64,000 nucleotides of DNA from Chthonobacter rhizosphaerae (GTDB lineage: Bacteria; Pseudomonadota; Alphaproteobacteria; Rhizobiales; Pleomorphomonadaceae). Each line of letters begins with the position of its first letter. Position 1 is the first letter of the stretch. The position numbers and the translations under genes were made by a program. This document shows, one piece after another, positions 42,830-52,089 of this stretch. The stretch covers positions 89,673 to 153,672 of the forward strand of contig NZ_JACDIS010000012.1 in NCBI RefSeq assembly GCF_013839525.1. The letters run 5' to 3'. A model generated the notes under the pieces. The model saw only the letters and a program-made list of their open reading frames with translations, searched no databases and was not told the origin of the DNA.

Positions 42830-45529
42830 ATGCTGCATCAGGTGCCCGCGGGCGAGACGACCACACGGACGACATGCCCCTATTGCGGGGTGGGGTGCGG
42901 GGTGAAGGCGACGGTGTCGTCCGGCGGCGAGGTGGCCGTGGCGGGGGACGAGGCGCATCCGGCGAACCGGGGGCGGCTCTGCGCCAAGGGGGCGTCGCTG
43001 GCGGAGACGCTGTCGCTGGATGACCGGCTGCTGCATCCGACCATCCACGGGCAGCGGGCGTCGTGGGACGAGGCGCTGGACCTGGTGGCGGAGCGGTTCC
43101 GGGCGACGGTGGCGGCGCACGGGCCGGACTCGGTGGCCTTCTACGTGTCGGGCCAGTGCCTGACGGAGGACTACTACGTGGCCAACAAGCTGATGAAGGG
43201 CTTCATCGGCTCGGCCAACATCGACACGAACTCGAGGCTCTGCATGGCGTCGGCGGTGGCCGGGCACCGGCGGGCGTTCGGGACCGACACGGTGCCGGGG
43301 ACCTACGAGGATCTGGAGCTCGCCGACCTGGTGGTGCTGGTCGGATCGAACCTCGCCTGGTGCCATCCGGTGCTGCACCAGCGGCTGATGGCCGCCAAGG
43401 CGGCGCGGCCGGGCATGACGATCGTGACGGTCGATCCCCGGCGGACGGCGACGGCGGACGCCTCGGACCTGCACCTGGCGCTGCGGCCGGGGTCGGACGT
43501 GGCGCTGTTCGCCGGGCTGCTGGCGCACCTGGACGCGGCGGGGGCGGTGGACCGGGCCTTCGAGGAGGCGCACACGGACGGGTTCGAGGCGGCGCTGGGC
43601 GCGGCCCGCGCGGTGGGGCTGTCCGGAGCGGCGGAGGCGACCGGGCTTCCGGAGACGGCGCTTTCGGCCTTCTACGACCTCTTCGCCCGGACCGGACGGG
43701 TGGTGACGGCCTTCAGCCAAGGGGTGAACCAGTCGGCGAGCGGGACCGACAAGGTGAACGCCATCCTCAACGTGCACCTCGCGACCGGGCGCATCGGCAA
43801 GCCCGGGGCGTCGCCCTTTTCGGTAACCGGCCAACCGAACGCCATGGGCGGGCGCGAGGTCGGCGGGCTCGCCAACCAACTGGCGGCGCACGGGAACATC
43901 GAGGACGCCGGCGACCGGGCGGCGGTGCAGGGCTTCTGGGGCGCGCCGACGATCGCGTCGCGGCCGGGGCTGAAGGCGGTGGACCTGTTCCGGGCGGTGC
44001 GGGAGGGGCGCGTGAAGGCGCTCTGGATCATGGCCACCAACCCGGTGGACAGCGTGCCCGGCGCGGACGACGTGGCGGCGGCGCTGAAGGCCTGTCCGTT
44101 CGTGGTGGTGTCGGACGTGACCGCCGAGACGGACACCGCCGCCTACGCCCACGTGCTGCTGCCGGCGGCGGCCTGGGGGGAGAAGGACGGCACGGTGACG
44201 AACTCGGAGCGGCGCATCTCGCGCCAGCGCCGGTTCCTGGCGCCGCCCGGCGAGGCGCGGCCGGACTGGTGGGCGCTCGCCGAGGTGGGCCGGCGCATGG
44301 GCTTCGACGGGTTCGCCTATGACGGGCCGGCGGCGGTGTTCCGCGAGCACGCGGCGCTGTCGGCCGTGATGGCGGCTCGGGGCAAGGACTTCGACATCGG
44401 CGGGCTGAAGGACCTGACGGACGCGGCCTTCGACGGGCTGGAGCCGGTGCGGTGGCCGGTGCCGGCGGCGGGCGGGGCGGCTGGCGCCGAGGTCGGGCGG
44501 GAGGCGGAGACCGGCGGGCGCTTCTTCGCGGACGGGCGGGCGTTCACGCCGAACGGGCGGCTGCGGTTCGTCGCGACCGCGCCGGCGGGCGTGACGGGAT
44601 CGCCGGGGCGGCCGCTGATCCTCAACACGGGGCGGATCCGCGACCAGTGGCACACGATGACCCGGACGGGGAAGACCGCGCGGCTGATGGGGCATATCGC
44701 CGAGCCCTTCTGCGAGATCCACCCGGCGGATGCGGCGGCGGCCGGGATCGAGGCCGCGACCCTGGTGCGGGTGGACTCGGCCCACGGCTCGGTGGTGGTG
44801 CGCGCGCTGGTGACGGACCGGCAGCAGCCGGGCACCGTGTTCGTGCCCATGCACTGGACCGACCGGCTGGCCGCGAAGGGGCGCGTGGACGCCGTGGTGG
44901 CGCCGGTGACGGACCCGATCTCGGGCCAGCCGGCCCTGAAGGCGACGCCCGTCTCGGTGGCGCCGTTCGGGGCCGCCTGGTACGGCTTCGCGGTATCGGC
45001 GGCGCGGCCGGACACCGAGGGGTGCGACTATTTCGCGGTGGCCCGCGCAAAAGGGGGCTACCGGACGGAGCTCGCGGGGAAAACCCTGCCAAAGGATGTG
45101 CCGGATGCGGCACGGCGTTTCTTGCGTCTGCCGGCGGTCGGCGGCAGTCTCACGGCCGTGATCGACGAGGGCGCGGGTCTCTACCGCTTCGCCGCCTTCG
45201 AGGGCGAGCGCCTGATCGGGGCGCTCTGGATCGCGCCGGAGCCGGTGGCGGTGTCGCGGGCCTTCGCGGCGGAGCGGCTGACCGACCCGTGCGCCCGGGC
45301 GGGCGCGGTGCTCGCCGGACGGCCGGGCGCGGACCGGCCGGACACGGGGGCGATCGTCTGCACCTGTTTCGACGTGGGCGTGCGGCAGATCGAGGCCGCG
45401 GTGCGCGACGGCGCGGCGCTGACGGTGGACGCGGTGGGCGCGGTGTTGAAAGCGGGGACGAACTGTGGCTCCTGTCGGCCTGAACTTCGGAGGATCATCG
45501 ATGGTGCGCGTGTCCCGGTCCCCGCGTGA
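42830..45529 (+). CDS. nasA: Assimilatory nitrate reductase catalytic subunit NasA
   Basis: Molybdopterin nitrate reductase of 899 residues. The N-terminal [4Fe-4S] ligands are TCPYCGVGCGVKAT with a later RLCAKG; molybdopterin-domain stretches follow (SGQCLTEDYYVANKLMKG, DTNSRLCMASA, ATNPVDSVPGADD). A molydopterin dinucleotide-binding domain covers about 560-690. The C-terminal BFD-like [2Fe-2S] domain (IVCTCFDVG, TNCGSCRPELRRII) is typical of NasA forms that accept electrons without a separate flavoprotein subunit. Starts at 42803/42806 are possible; GAGG favours the ATG at 42830. Confidence 0.93.
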   Translation: MLHQVPAGETTTRTTCPYCGVGCGVKATVSSGGEVAVAGDEAHPANRGRLCAKGASLAETLSLDDRLLHPTIHGQRASWDEALDLVAERFRATVAAHGPDSVAFYVSGQCLTEDYYVANKLMKGFIGSANIDTNSRLCMASAVAGHRRAFGTDTVPGTYEDLELADLVVLVGSNLAWCHPVLHQRLMAAKAARPGMTIVTVDPRRTATADASDLHLALRPGSDVALFAGLLAHLDAAGAVDRAFEEAHTDGFEAALGAARAVGLSGAAEATGLPETALSAFYDLFARTGRVVTAFSQGVNQSASGTDKVNAILNVHLATGRIGKPGASPFSVTGQPNAMGGREVGGLANQLAAHGNIEDAGDRAAVQGFWGAPTIASRPGLKAVDLFRAVREGRVKALWIMATNPVDSVPGADDVAAALKACPFVVVSDVTAETDTAAYAHVLLPAAAWGEKDGTVTNSERRISRQRRFLAPPGEARPDWWALAEVGRRMGFDGFAYDGPAAVFREHAALSAVMAARGKDFDIGGLKDLTDAAFDGLEPVRWPVPAAGGAAGAEVGREAETGGRFFADGRAFTPNGRLRFVATAPAGVTGSPGRPLILNTGRIRDQWHTMTRTGKTARLMGHIAEPFCEIHPADAAAAGIEAATLVRVDSAHGSVVVRALVTDRQQPGTVFVPMHWTDRLAAKGRVDAVVAPVTDPISGQPALKATPVSVAPFGAAWYGFAVSAARPDTEGCDYFAVARAKGGYRTELAGKTLPKDVPDAARRFLRLPAVGGSLTAVIDEGAGLYRFAAFEGERLIGALWIAPEPVAVSRAFAAERLTDPCARAGAVLAGRPGADRPDTGAIVCTCFDVGVRQIEAAVRDGAALTVDAVGAVLKAGTNCGSCRPELRRIIDGARVPVPA

Positions 45530-46961
45530 GGCGGGTCCGGCCCGCATGGGTCGTCTCGCCAAGCTGCCGCTGTTCATGGACCTCGCCGGCAAGCGGGTGG
45601 TCGTGGCGGGCGGATCGGCGGGCGCGGCCTGGAAGGCGGAGCTGCTGGCGGCGGCCGGCGCCGACGTGGCCATCTACGCGGCGGAGCCGTCCGACGAGAT
45701 GGCCGCGCTGGTGGACCGCGGCGCCGAGGCGGGCAGCCTGACGCTCAACCGTCGCCCGTGGTCGACGGACGTGGTGGCGCACGCCGCCTTCGCGCTCTGC
45801 GACGCGGAGACCGAGGGCGAGGCGTGGGCCTTCCGTTGCGCCGCCAAGGCGGCGGGCGTGCCTGTGAACGTTGTGGACAAGCCGGAGTTCTGCGACGTGC
45901 AGTTCGGCTCCATCGTCAACCGCTCTCCGGTGGTGATCGGCATCTCGACGGACGGGGCGGCGCCGATCCTCGGCCAAGCCATCCGCCGGCGGATCGAAAC
46001 CCTGCTGCCGCCGACGCTCGCCGACTGGGGCGCGCTGGCGAAACGGGTGCGCGAGGCCGTGACCGAGCGGCTGAAGCCCGGGCAGGAGCGGCGCTCGTTC
46101 TGGGAGCATCTGGCCGAGAAGGCGTTCGGGCCTGCGCCTGAGGCGGGCGACGACGAGGCGATGCTGGCGGAAGCGCGGCGGATCGCAGAGGGCGGCGACG
46201 CGCGCGGCCGGGTGATCCTGGTGGGCGCCGGGCCGGGCGACGCGGAACTCCTGACCTTGAAGGCGGTGCGGGCGCTGCAGTCGGCGGACGTGATCCTGTT
46301 CGACGACCTCGTCTCCAACGACGTGCTGGAACTCGCCCGGCGCGAGGCCAAGCGCATGATGGTGGGCAAGCGCGGCGGCCGCGCCTCCTGTCGGCAGGAG
46401 GACATCAACGATCTGATGATCAGCCTCGCCCGCCAGGGCAAGCGGGTGGTGCGCCTGAAGGCGGGCGACCCGATGGTGTTCGGCCGGGCCGGCGAGGAGA
46501 TCGAGCGGCTGAAGCGGGAGAACATCCCCGTGGAGGTGGTGCCTGGCATCTCGGCCGGCATCGCCATGGCGTCCGCCCTCGGGCTCTCGCTGACGCATCG
46601 GGACGCCGCGCACTCGCTGCGGTTCGTGACCGGCCACGCCAAGAGCGGCGAACTGGACGAGACCCTGGACTGGAAGGGCCTCGCCGATCCGGAAACGACG
46701 CTCGTCGTCTACATGGGCGGGCGAACGGCGGCGGGCATCGCGACGCGCCTGATCCGGGAAGGCCTGCCGGCCGACATGCCGGTGGTGCTCGGCTATGCGA
46801 TCGGGCAGGCTGAGCAGTCGCTGGTGCCGAAGCGGCTGTCCGACCTGCTCCTGGAGGGGGCGGTGACGCCCGGCGCCCCGGTGGTGATCGGCATCGGCCG
46901 GGTGTTCGAACCGGCGCTCGCCGCCGTGGAAAGCCGGCCTTCGGCGGCGTCCCTCGGCTGA
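45501..46961 (+). CDS. cysG: Siroheme synthase CysG
   Basis: Trifunctional enzyme of 486 residues making siroheme for nitrite reductase. The N-terminal dehydrogenase/ferrochelatase module (about 10-215) starts LPLFMDLAGKRVVVAGGSAG. The C-terminal uroporphyrinogen-III methyltransferase (about 230-480) shows ILVGAGPGDAELLTLKAVRA, DDLVSNDVL, MMVGKRGG and VRLKAGDPMVFGRAGEE. The ATG at 45501 has GGAGGATC upstream and overlaps the end of nasA by 29 bases, consistent with cotranscription. Confidence 0.95.
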   Translation: MVRVSRSPREAGPARMGRLAKLPLFMDLAGKRVVVAGGSAGAAWKAELLAAAGADVAIYAAEPSDEMAALVDRGAEAGSLTLNRRPWSTDVVAHAAFALCDAETEGEAWAFRCAAKAAGVPVNVVDKPEFCDVQFGSIVNRSPVVIGISTDGAAPILGQAIRRRIETLLPPTLADWGALAKRVREAVTERLKPGQERRSFWEHLAEKAFGPAPEAGDDEAMLAEARRIAEGGDARGRVILVGAGPGDAELLTLKAVRALQSADVILFDDLVSNDVLELARREAKRMMVGKRGGRASCRQEDINDLMISLARQGKRVVRLKAGDPMVFGRAGEEIERLKRENIPVEVVPGISAGIAMASALGLSLTHRDAAHSLRFVTGHAKSGELDETLDWKGLADPETTLVVYMGGRTAAGIATRLIREGLPADMPVVLGYAIGQAEQSLVPKRLSDLLLEGAVTPGAPVVIGIGRVFEPALAAVESRPSAASLG

Positions 46962-47117
46962 CGTCGCCGGGCGGGAGCGTGAGGCTCGGGCGCGGTCCGC
47001 ACCCGAGAGCGCCGAAAGGGATCGCGTCTTCGATTGGAAAAAACGTCAAGTCTCGGCTTTACTTTTGTCTTCGACCGAATAGCCTCGTCTCCGGCCGCAT
47101 GAATCAGGTTGGAGTGC

Positions 47118-48170
47118 ATGAGAAAATCGATCGAGGTGATCCGGGGTAATTCTCCCGGAACGGAATGGCGTTTGTCGGTTCTGACATTCGAAGGCCGATC
47201 GGCGGACGCCCCCAGAGCCTATCTGCAAGCGGCTCTTCACGGCAACGAATTGCCCGGCGTGGCGGCATTGCACATGCTGATCCCGATGCTGCGGGACGCC
47301 GAGCGCGATGGCCGGCTTCGCGGCACGGTGACCGTGGTGCCCCACGCCAACCCGATCGGCCTGGGGCAGCACCTCTTCGGCGAGCATCTGGGGCGGTTCG
47401 CCTTCGGCAGCCGGACCAACTTCAACCGCAACTTTCCTCTCCTCGCCGCGCCGGATCCGTCGGCGCTGATCGACGACGCCGCATCGGCGCTGGCCGAGGT
47501 TCGGCTGAAGGCGCTGCTCGTGCGGCTCTCGCTTGGCCACGAGTTGGTGCTCGACCTCCACTGTGACGACGAGGGCCTCTCCTACATCTACGCGCCGGCG
47601 CCGCTGTGGCCGGCCATGAGCGACCTCGCGGCGGCTCTCGGCTGCGAGGCGGCGATCCTGTGGGACAAGAGTTCGGACGGCGCCTTCGAAGAGGCGGCCG
47701 CTGCCCCCTATTTAAGCAGCGCGCAAGACGCCGCGGCAGGGCGGGTGGTTTCCACCGTTGAGTTTCGCGGCCGGGCGGACGTGTCTCCCGACCTCGCGCG
47801 GGCCGACGCGGAGGGCCTCTATCGCTTCCTGGTGGCCCGAGGCGTGCTTGTGGACGACAGGGTGGCGCCGCTTGCGCCCTATACCGCCGTGGCCGCGCCG
47901 ATCGACCACGTGGACATGGTGGCTGCGCCGGTGGCGGGGACGATTCTCTACCATGTGCGGCCGGGCGACCGGGTGGCGGCGGGCGACGCGCTCGTCACCG
48001 TCGTGACGGCGCCCGGGGAGGACGACGGGGCCGTGACCGTGACCGCCCCGCAAGACGGCTTGATCCTGACGCGCCGGGCGCACCGGTTCACGCGGCCGGG
48101 CGACAACCTCCTGAAGCTCGTCGGCAGCCGCCGGTCCGCGACGGCGCGACCGGGCGCCCTGGAGGCGTGA
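47118..48170 (+). CDS. Succinylglutamate desuccinylase/aspartoacylase family zinc hydrolase
   Basis: Metallo-carboxypeptidase-like amidohydrolase of 350 residues. The zinc motif HGNE is in ALHGNELPGVAALHM, the substrate-arginine region is NFNRNFPLL, a second histidine is in LDLHCDDEG, and the catalytic Glu is in STVEFRGRAD. The last 70 residues form a lipoyl-like beta domain (APVAGTILYHVRPGDRVAAG), as in many M14/AstE proteins. The ATG at 47118 has GGAG just upstream. The family removes acyl groups from acyl-amino acids; the following amino-acid ABC genes fit such a role, but the substrate is unknown. Confidence 0.82.
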   Translation: MRKSIEVIRGNSPGTEWRLSVLTFEGRSADAPRAYLQAALHGNELPGVAALHMLIPMLRDAERDGRLRGTVTVVPHANPIGLGQHLFGEHLGRFAFGSRTNFNRNFPLLAAPDPSALIDDAASALAEVRLKALLVRLSLGHELVLDLHCDDEGLSYIYAPAPLWPAMSDLAAALGCEAAILWDKSSDGAFEEAAAAPYLSSAQDAAAGRVVSTVEFRGRADVSPDLARADAEGLYRFLVARGVLVDDRVAPLAPYTAVAAPIDHVDMVAAPVAGTILYHVRPGDRVAAGDALVTVVTAPGEDDGAVTVTAPQDGLILTRRAHRFTRPGDNLLKLVGSRRSATARPGALEA

Positions 48171-48354
48171 GTTGGGCGCGTGAGAAGGGCCGAGCCCTCG
48201 CCGGAGGGAGGAGGCCGGAACGATATTCGGCGGCGACTGCGCCGCCGGGTGGGTGAGACGCCGGTAAACGGCACCACCCGGACAGCCGAGCCGCCGAAGA
48301 CGGCCGGCGTCCGACCAGAGCGGGACAACGAACGACACGCAGGGGGACCCTGAC

Positions 48355-49131
48355 ATGGTTTTCGGATTGAAGCAGCTGGCGGTATCGTTAACGGTCGTCG
48401 CGGGCCTTTCCGGCGGCGCGTTGGCCCAGGAGGTGGTGCGGCTCGGCACCACGCCGGAGTCCTATCCGCCGTTCACGGTGGTGGACGCGTCCGGCAAGGT
48501 GACGGGCTTCGAAGCCGACCTCGCCGACGCGCTCTGCGCCGAGATGAAGGTGAAGTGCGAGTGGGTGCTACAGGCCTGGGACGGCATCATCCCGGCGCTG
48601 ACGGAGAACAAGTTCGACGCCATCATCGCGTCCATGTCGATCACGAACGAGCGCAAGCAGGTGGTCGACTTCTCGGATTACTACTACACCAGCCCGGCGA
48701 CCTTCGTGGGACCGAAGAGCGAGGAGGTGACGATCTCGCCGGAGGGCCTGAAGGGCAAGACGGTGGGCGTGCAGGTGGCCACCATCCACCTCGGCTATCT
48801 GGAGGCGAAGTACAAGGACGTGGTGGAGATCAAGACCTACGACACCCAGGAGAACGCCAACCTGGACCTGATCGCCGGGCGCGTCGATCTTCTGCTCGCC
48901 GACAGCGTCGCGCTCTCCGACGGTCTGCTGAACACGCCGGACGGAGCCGACTTCGAGATGAAGGGCGAGCCGCTGAGGGACCCGATGCTGGGCGAGGGCG
49001 TGGGCGTGGCGGTGCGCAAGGGCGACCCGCTGAAGGACAAGTTCTCGGCCGCCATCAAGGCCATTGTGGCGAACGGGACCTACAAGACCATCAACGACAA
49101 GTATTTCAAGGTCGACCTCTACCTCCGCTGA
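48355..49131 (+). CDS. Polar amino-acid ABC transporter substrate-binding protein
   Basis: Periplasmic binding protein of 258 residues (SBP_bac_3, HisJ/ArgT type). The signal peptide is MVFGLKQLAVSLTVVAGLSG, cleavage after ALA (about 23). Family segments are TTPESYPPFTVVDASGKVTG, FEADLADALCAEMK and MSITNERKQVVDFSDYYY. The ligand is probably a basic or modified amino acid, by family only. It is followed by two permease genes after 328 bp. Confidence 0.9.
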   Translation: MVFGLKQLAVSLTVVAGLSGGALAQEVVRLGTTPESYPPFTVVDASGKVTGFEADLADALCAEMKVKCEWVLQAWDGIIPALTENKFDAIIASMSITNERKQVVDFSDYYYTSPATFVGPKSEEVTISPEGLKGKTVGVQVATIHLGYLEAKYKDVVEIKTYDTQENANLDLIAGRVDLLLADSVALSDGLLNTPDGADFEMKGEPLRDPMLGEGVGVAVRKGDPLKDKFSAAIKAIVANGTYKTINDKYFKVDLYLR

Positions 49132-49459
49132 TGGACCGGCCCCGTCGGGCCGCGAACCGATCGCTCGTTGCGACCTGGAGCGGGCCGGCGCCGCCACGCC
49201 GGCCCATCCCGCCGCATGGCCGGCCGGGTCTCGGCGCGTGCGATGGCGCGCCGAAACCCGGCGGAACCGCGTCGGCGCGCGCGACCCGTCGGGACGCACC
49301 GTCCCTGGCGACCGGGCGGCCGCAGATCGTGCAACCGGATCTCGTGGATCCGGATGACGTGCATCGGTGGGTCATGACGGAAGCGCCCCGGCCCGGGGCG
49401 CGCCGCCCGTCGCCCGCCTCCGCCCGCCCCGCCCGCCGCCTCCGTCAGGAGCCGCCGTG
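49132..49459 (+). other. Gap with stem-loops between binding-protein and permease genes
   Basis: This 328-bp region has no supported gene. It holds two perfect hairpins: GGGCCGGCG/CGCCGGCCC (49182-49205, loop CCGCCA) and GCGCCCCG/CGGGGCGC (49383-49401, loop GCC). Neither has a T-run. They probably favour expression of the binding protein over the permeases. Confidence 0.6.
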
Positions 49460-50179
49460 ATGAAACCGACAGATCCGTTCCAACTGCTCGGCTTCGGCGA
49501 GGGCGGCTGGGGACTTGTGCTGCTCGCCGGCGCGGCCGTGACGCTGCAGATCGCGCTCGCCGCCTACGCGCTCGGGCTTTTGATCGGGCTGCTGCTCGCC
49601 TGGGCCAAGCTACGCGGACCCTGGTGGGCGCGCGGCGCGGCCGAGGGTTACACCACGGTGGTCCAGGGCCTGCCGGACATCCTGGTGATCCTCCTCATCT
49701 ACTATGGCGGCACGTCGGCGGTGCGGGACCTGGTGCAGATGGTCTCGCCGGGCGCGACGGTGGAGATCAACGCCTTCGCGGCGGGCGTGGTAGCGCTCGG
49801 GGTTGTCAGCGGGGCCTATCAGACGGACGTGTTCCGGGCCGCCTTCCAGGGCATCCCGCGCGGCCAGGCGGAGGCGGCGCGATCCCTCGGCATGCGGCAG
49901 GCGCCGATCTTCGCCACCGTCCTGGCGCCGCAGGCGCTGCGGCTGGCGCTGCCGCCGCTCGGCAACGTGTGGCTGGTGACGCTGAAGGACTCCGCGCTCG
50001 TCAGCGTGGTCGGGATCCGGGACCTTCTGGGTGTCGCCGGGTCCGGCGCGTCCTTCTCGCGCCAGCCGTTCACCTTCTACATGGCGGTGGCGGTGGTCTA
50101 CCTCGTGCTCTCCATCGTCTCCGGGTGGCTGATCAGCCGCCTGGAGGCGCGCGTGGCCCGTTCGGACGGGAGGCGCTGA
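49460..50179 (+). CDS. Amino-acid ABC transporter permease (first)
   Basis: HisQ/HisM-type permease of 239 residues with about five membrane segments. The EAA-like loop is GIPRGQAEAARSLGMRQAPI, and the N-terminal family motif reads LLAGAAVTLQIALAAYALGL. The ATG at 49460 has AGGAG upstream; the frame is open to 49367, but that extension is low-complexity Arg/Pro. It is three bases from the next permease. Confidence 0.92.
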   Translation: MKPTDPFQLLGFGEGGWGLVLLAGAAVTLQIALAAYALGLLIGLLLAWAKLRGPWWARGAAEGYTTVVQGLPDILVILLIYYGGTSAVRDLVQMVSPGATVEINAFAAGVVALGVVSGAYQTDVFRAAFQGIPRGQAEAARSLGMRQAPIFATVLAPQALRLALPPLGNVWLVTLKDSALVSVVGIRDLLGVAGSGASFSRQPFTFYMAVAVVYLVLSIVSGWLISRLEARVARSDGRR

Positions 50180-50182
50180 GCG

Positions 50183-50863
50183 ATGGACTGGGAACGGTTG
50201 ATCACGAACCTCCTGTCGGGCTTTCCGATCACGGTGCTGCTGGTGGCGGCCTCGGGGATCGTCGGGAACGCGGCGGCCGTGCTAGTGGCGCTCGCCCGCA
50301 CGTCGGAGAAGGTCTGGCTGCGCTGGCCGGCGCTCGCCTTCACGACGGTGATCAGGGGCACGCCGCTGATCGTGCAGATATTTCTGATCTACTATGGCCT
50401 CGGGCAGTTCCGGGAGGTGCGGCAGAGCTTCCTCTGGCCCATTCTGAAGGACCCCCTGTGGTGCGCCTTCCTGGCGCTCTCCATCTCGACCGCGGCCTAT
50501 TCGGGCGAGGTGCTGCGCGGCGCGATCGCGAACGTGCCGAGGGGCTTGGTGGAGGCCGGGAAGTCGGTGGGGCTCGGCAAATGGCAGATCCGGCTGACGA
50601 TCGTGCTGCCGCTGGCGTTCCGCCAGTCCCTGCCGGTGCTCGCCAACGAGACGGTGCTGCTCCTGAAGGCGAGCGCCATCGTGTTCACCATCACGGTGCG
50701 GGACATCATGGGCGAGGCGAACGTGTTCCGGGCGCAGACCTTCCGGGTCTACGAGCCGCTCCTCAGCGCCGCCGTCCTCTATCTGGCGCTGACGTTCACG
50801 ATCCGGCGCGGGTTCGCGCTGGCGGAACGGCGCATGAACCGGTGGCGCGAACGGGTGGGGTGA
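50183..50863 (+). CDS. Amino-acid ABC transporter permease (second)
   Basis: Partner permease of 226 residues (HisM type), with GFPITVLLVAASGIVGNAAA, the EAA loop NVPRGLVEAGKSVGLGKWQI and GTPLIVQIFLIYYGLGQF. No ATP-binding subunit follows; the next gene is a convergent LysR regulator. The importer must use an ATPase encoded elsewhere. Confidence 0.92.
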   Translation: MDWERLITNLLSGFPITVLLVAASGIVGNAAAVLVALARTSEKVWLRWPALAFTTVIRGTPLIVQIFLIYYGLGQFREVRQSFLWPILKDPLWCAFLALSISTAAYSGEVLRGAIANVPRGLVEAGKSVGLGKWQIRLTIVLPLAFRQSLPVLANETVLLLKASAIVFTITVRDIMGEANVFRAQTFRVYEPLLSAAVLYLALTFTIRRGFALAERRMNRWRERVG

Positions 50864-50887
50864 CGCCGGGCGCGGGGGCGGCCCGGC

Positions 50888-51808
50888 TCAGAGGCCGAGG
50901 TCGGTGGACTTCAGTTCCTTGCCGAGGGCGAGGGCCATCTCCAGCGCGATGGTGACGAGCGGCGGCATGGGGCTGCGGTCGATGGCCACGAGGCCGACCG
51001 CGTGCTCGATGTCCGGCTCGGTGAGCGGCACGGCGACGAGGTCGGAGCCGGGGCCGAGAGTGCTCTTCACATATTCCGGCATGATGGCGGCGAGGCCCGT
51101 CTCGCGCACATTGGCGCAGAGGTTGAGGAGCGAGTTCGTCTCCACCCGCGTGACCGGCTTGGCGCCGGCCGTCTGGAAGGCGCGGTCGATGATGCGCCGG
51201 TTCTGCATGTTGGGCGTGAGGAGCGCCAGGGTGTGCTTGGACGCTTCGCTCCAGGTGACGGTCTTCATCTTGGCGAGCGGATCGTCCTGGCGGACGAACA
51301 GGCAGTAGCGCTCCCGGTAGACCGGACGGGACACGAGGCCGGAGATGGGCTCGTTGTCCAGGTAGGTGAGGCCGACGTCGGCGGAGAAGTCGTCGAGGGA
51401 GCGCAGGATCTCCACGGAGGTCTGCGACAGGACCACCATGTCGACGTTCGGGTGGGCGGCGCGGATGAGCTTGGCGAGCCGCGCCGCGATCGGCAGCGCC
51501 GACGGGATGACGCCGACGGTGAGGCGGCCGCCGATCTGGGCGTCGCCCTCGCGCAGCTGGTTCACCTCCTGGCGCATGGCGGACCAGTTGTCGAGAATCA
51601 CCTGCGCCCACTTCAGGACCCGCTCGCCTTCGGCGGTGAAGCCGTGAAAGCGCTGGCCGCGTTCCACGATGGGGACGCCGAGCTCCTCCTCCAGCTGGCG
51701 GATGCGCTCCGACAGGGTGGGCTGCGTGACGTTGCAGGCCTGGGCGGCGCGCGTGAAGTGCTGCTCGCGGGCGAGAGCGGAAAGATATTGTAGCTGCCGG
51801 ATGTCCAT
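50888..51808 (-). CDS. LysR-family transcriptional regulator
   Basis: LysR-type regulator of 306 residues. The N-terminal winged helix is MDIRQLQYLSALAREQHF and RAAQACNVTQPTLSERIRQL; the co-inducer domain follows from about 95 (GGRLTVGVIPSALPIAARL). The ATG at 51808 has AGGGAAGATC upstream; an extension to 51850 lacks similarity. It converges on the ABC genes rather than diverging from them, so regulation of that operon is not implied by position. Confidence 0.9.
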   Translation of the reverse strand: MDIRQLQYLSALAREQHFTRAAQACNVTQPTLSERIRQLEEELGVPIVERGQRFHGFTAEGERVLKWAQVILDNWSAMRQEVNQLREGDAQIGGRLTVGVIPSALPIAARLAKLIRAAHPNVDMVVLSQTSVEILRSLDDFSADVGLTYLDNEPISGLVSRPVYRERYCLFVRQDDPLAKMKTVTWSEASKHTLALLTPNMQNRRIIDRAFQTAGAKPVTRVETNSLLNLCANVRETGLAAIMPEYVKSTLGPGSDLVAVPLTEPDIEHAVGLVAIDRSPMPPLVTIALEMALALGKELKSTDLGL

Positions 51809-51975
51809 GTGGATCTTCCCTGTCGCCCGGACCGGGCCAGGGCCTCGCATCGTCGAAGTCGCTCGCGGCCGACCCTACACGACCGCGGGGCCGAACCTCA
51901 ATGAGCGGTTTGAAGGGGTAAGGGTTCGCGCCGCCCGATGGTTCGATGGAGTGGGGACGGGGGAGGGGAGCGCGT

Positions 51976-52003
51976 GGGTGTTCCGCCTGCGCGGATCATG
52001 ACC
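51976..52003. repeat. Half copy of the composite palindromic element
   Basis: GGGTGTTCCGCCTGCGCGG and the following ATCATGAC match the right arm of copy B at 42691-42715 with two differences. It lies in the 281-bp LysR-MHS gap, which otherwise shows only the terminator at 52040-52065 and no gene. Confidence 0.65.
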
Positions 52004-52029
52004 GGGGATGACGGGGGAGGCGGGCGTCG

Positions 52030-52065
52030 GGGCAAAGAAAAAGCCCGGCGGTGAGGCCGGGCTTT
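52030..52065 (-). terminator. Terminator of the MHS transporter gene
   Basis: AAAGCCCGGC (52040-52049) pairs with GCCGGGCTTT (52056-52065). On the minus strand the stem is followed by TTCTTTGCC. It lies 25 bases after the stop of the transporter gene. Confidence 0.7.
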
Positions 52066-52089
52066 CTCGGTTCGGGATGCGTCGGACGG

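Noticed and set aside
42653..45673. Open frame of 1006 codons on the minus strand
   Set aside because: Antisense to nasA; Arg/Pro/His-rich shadow.
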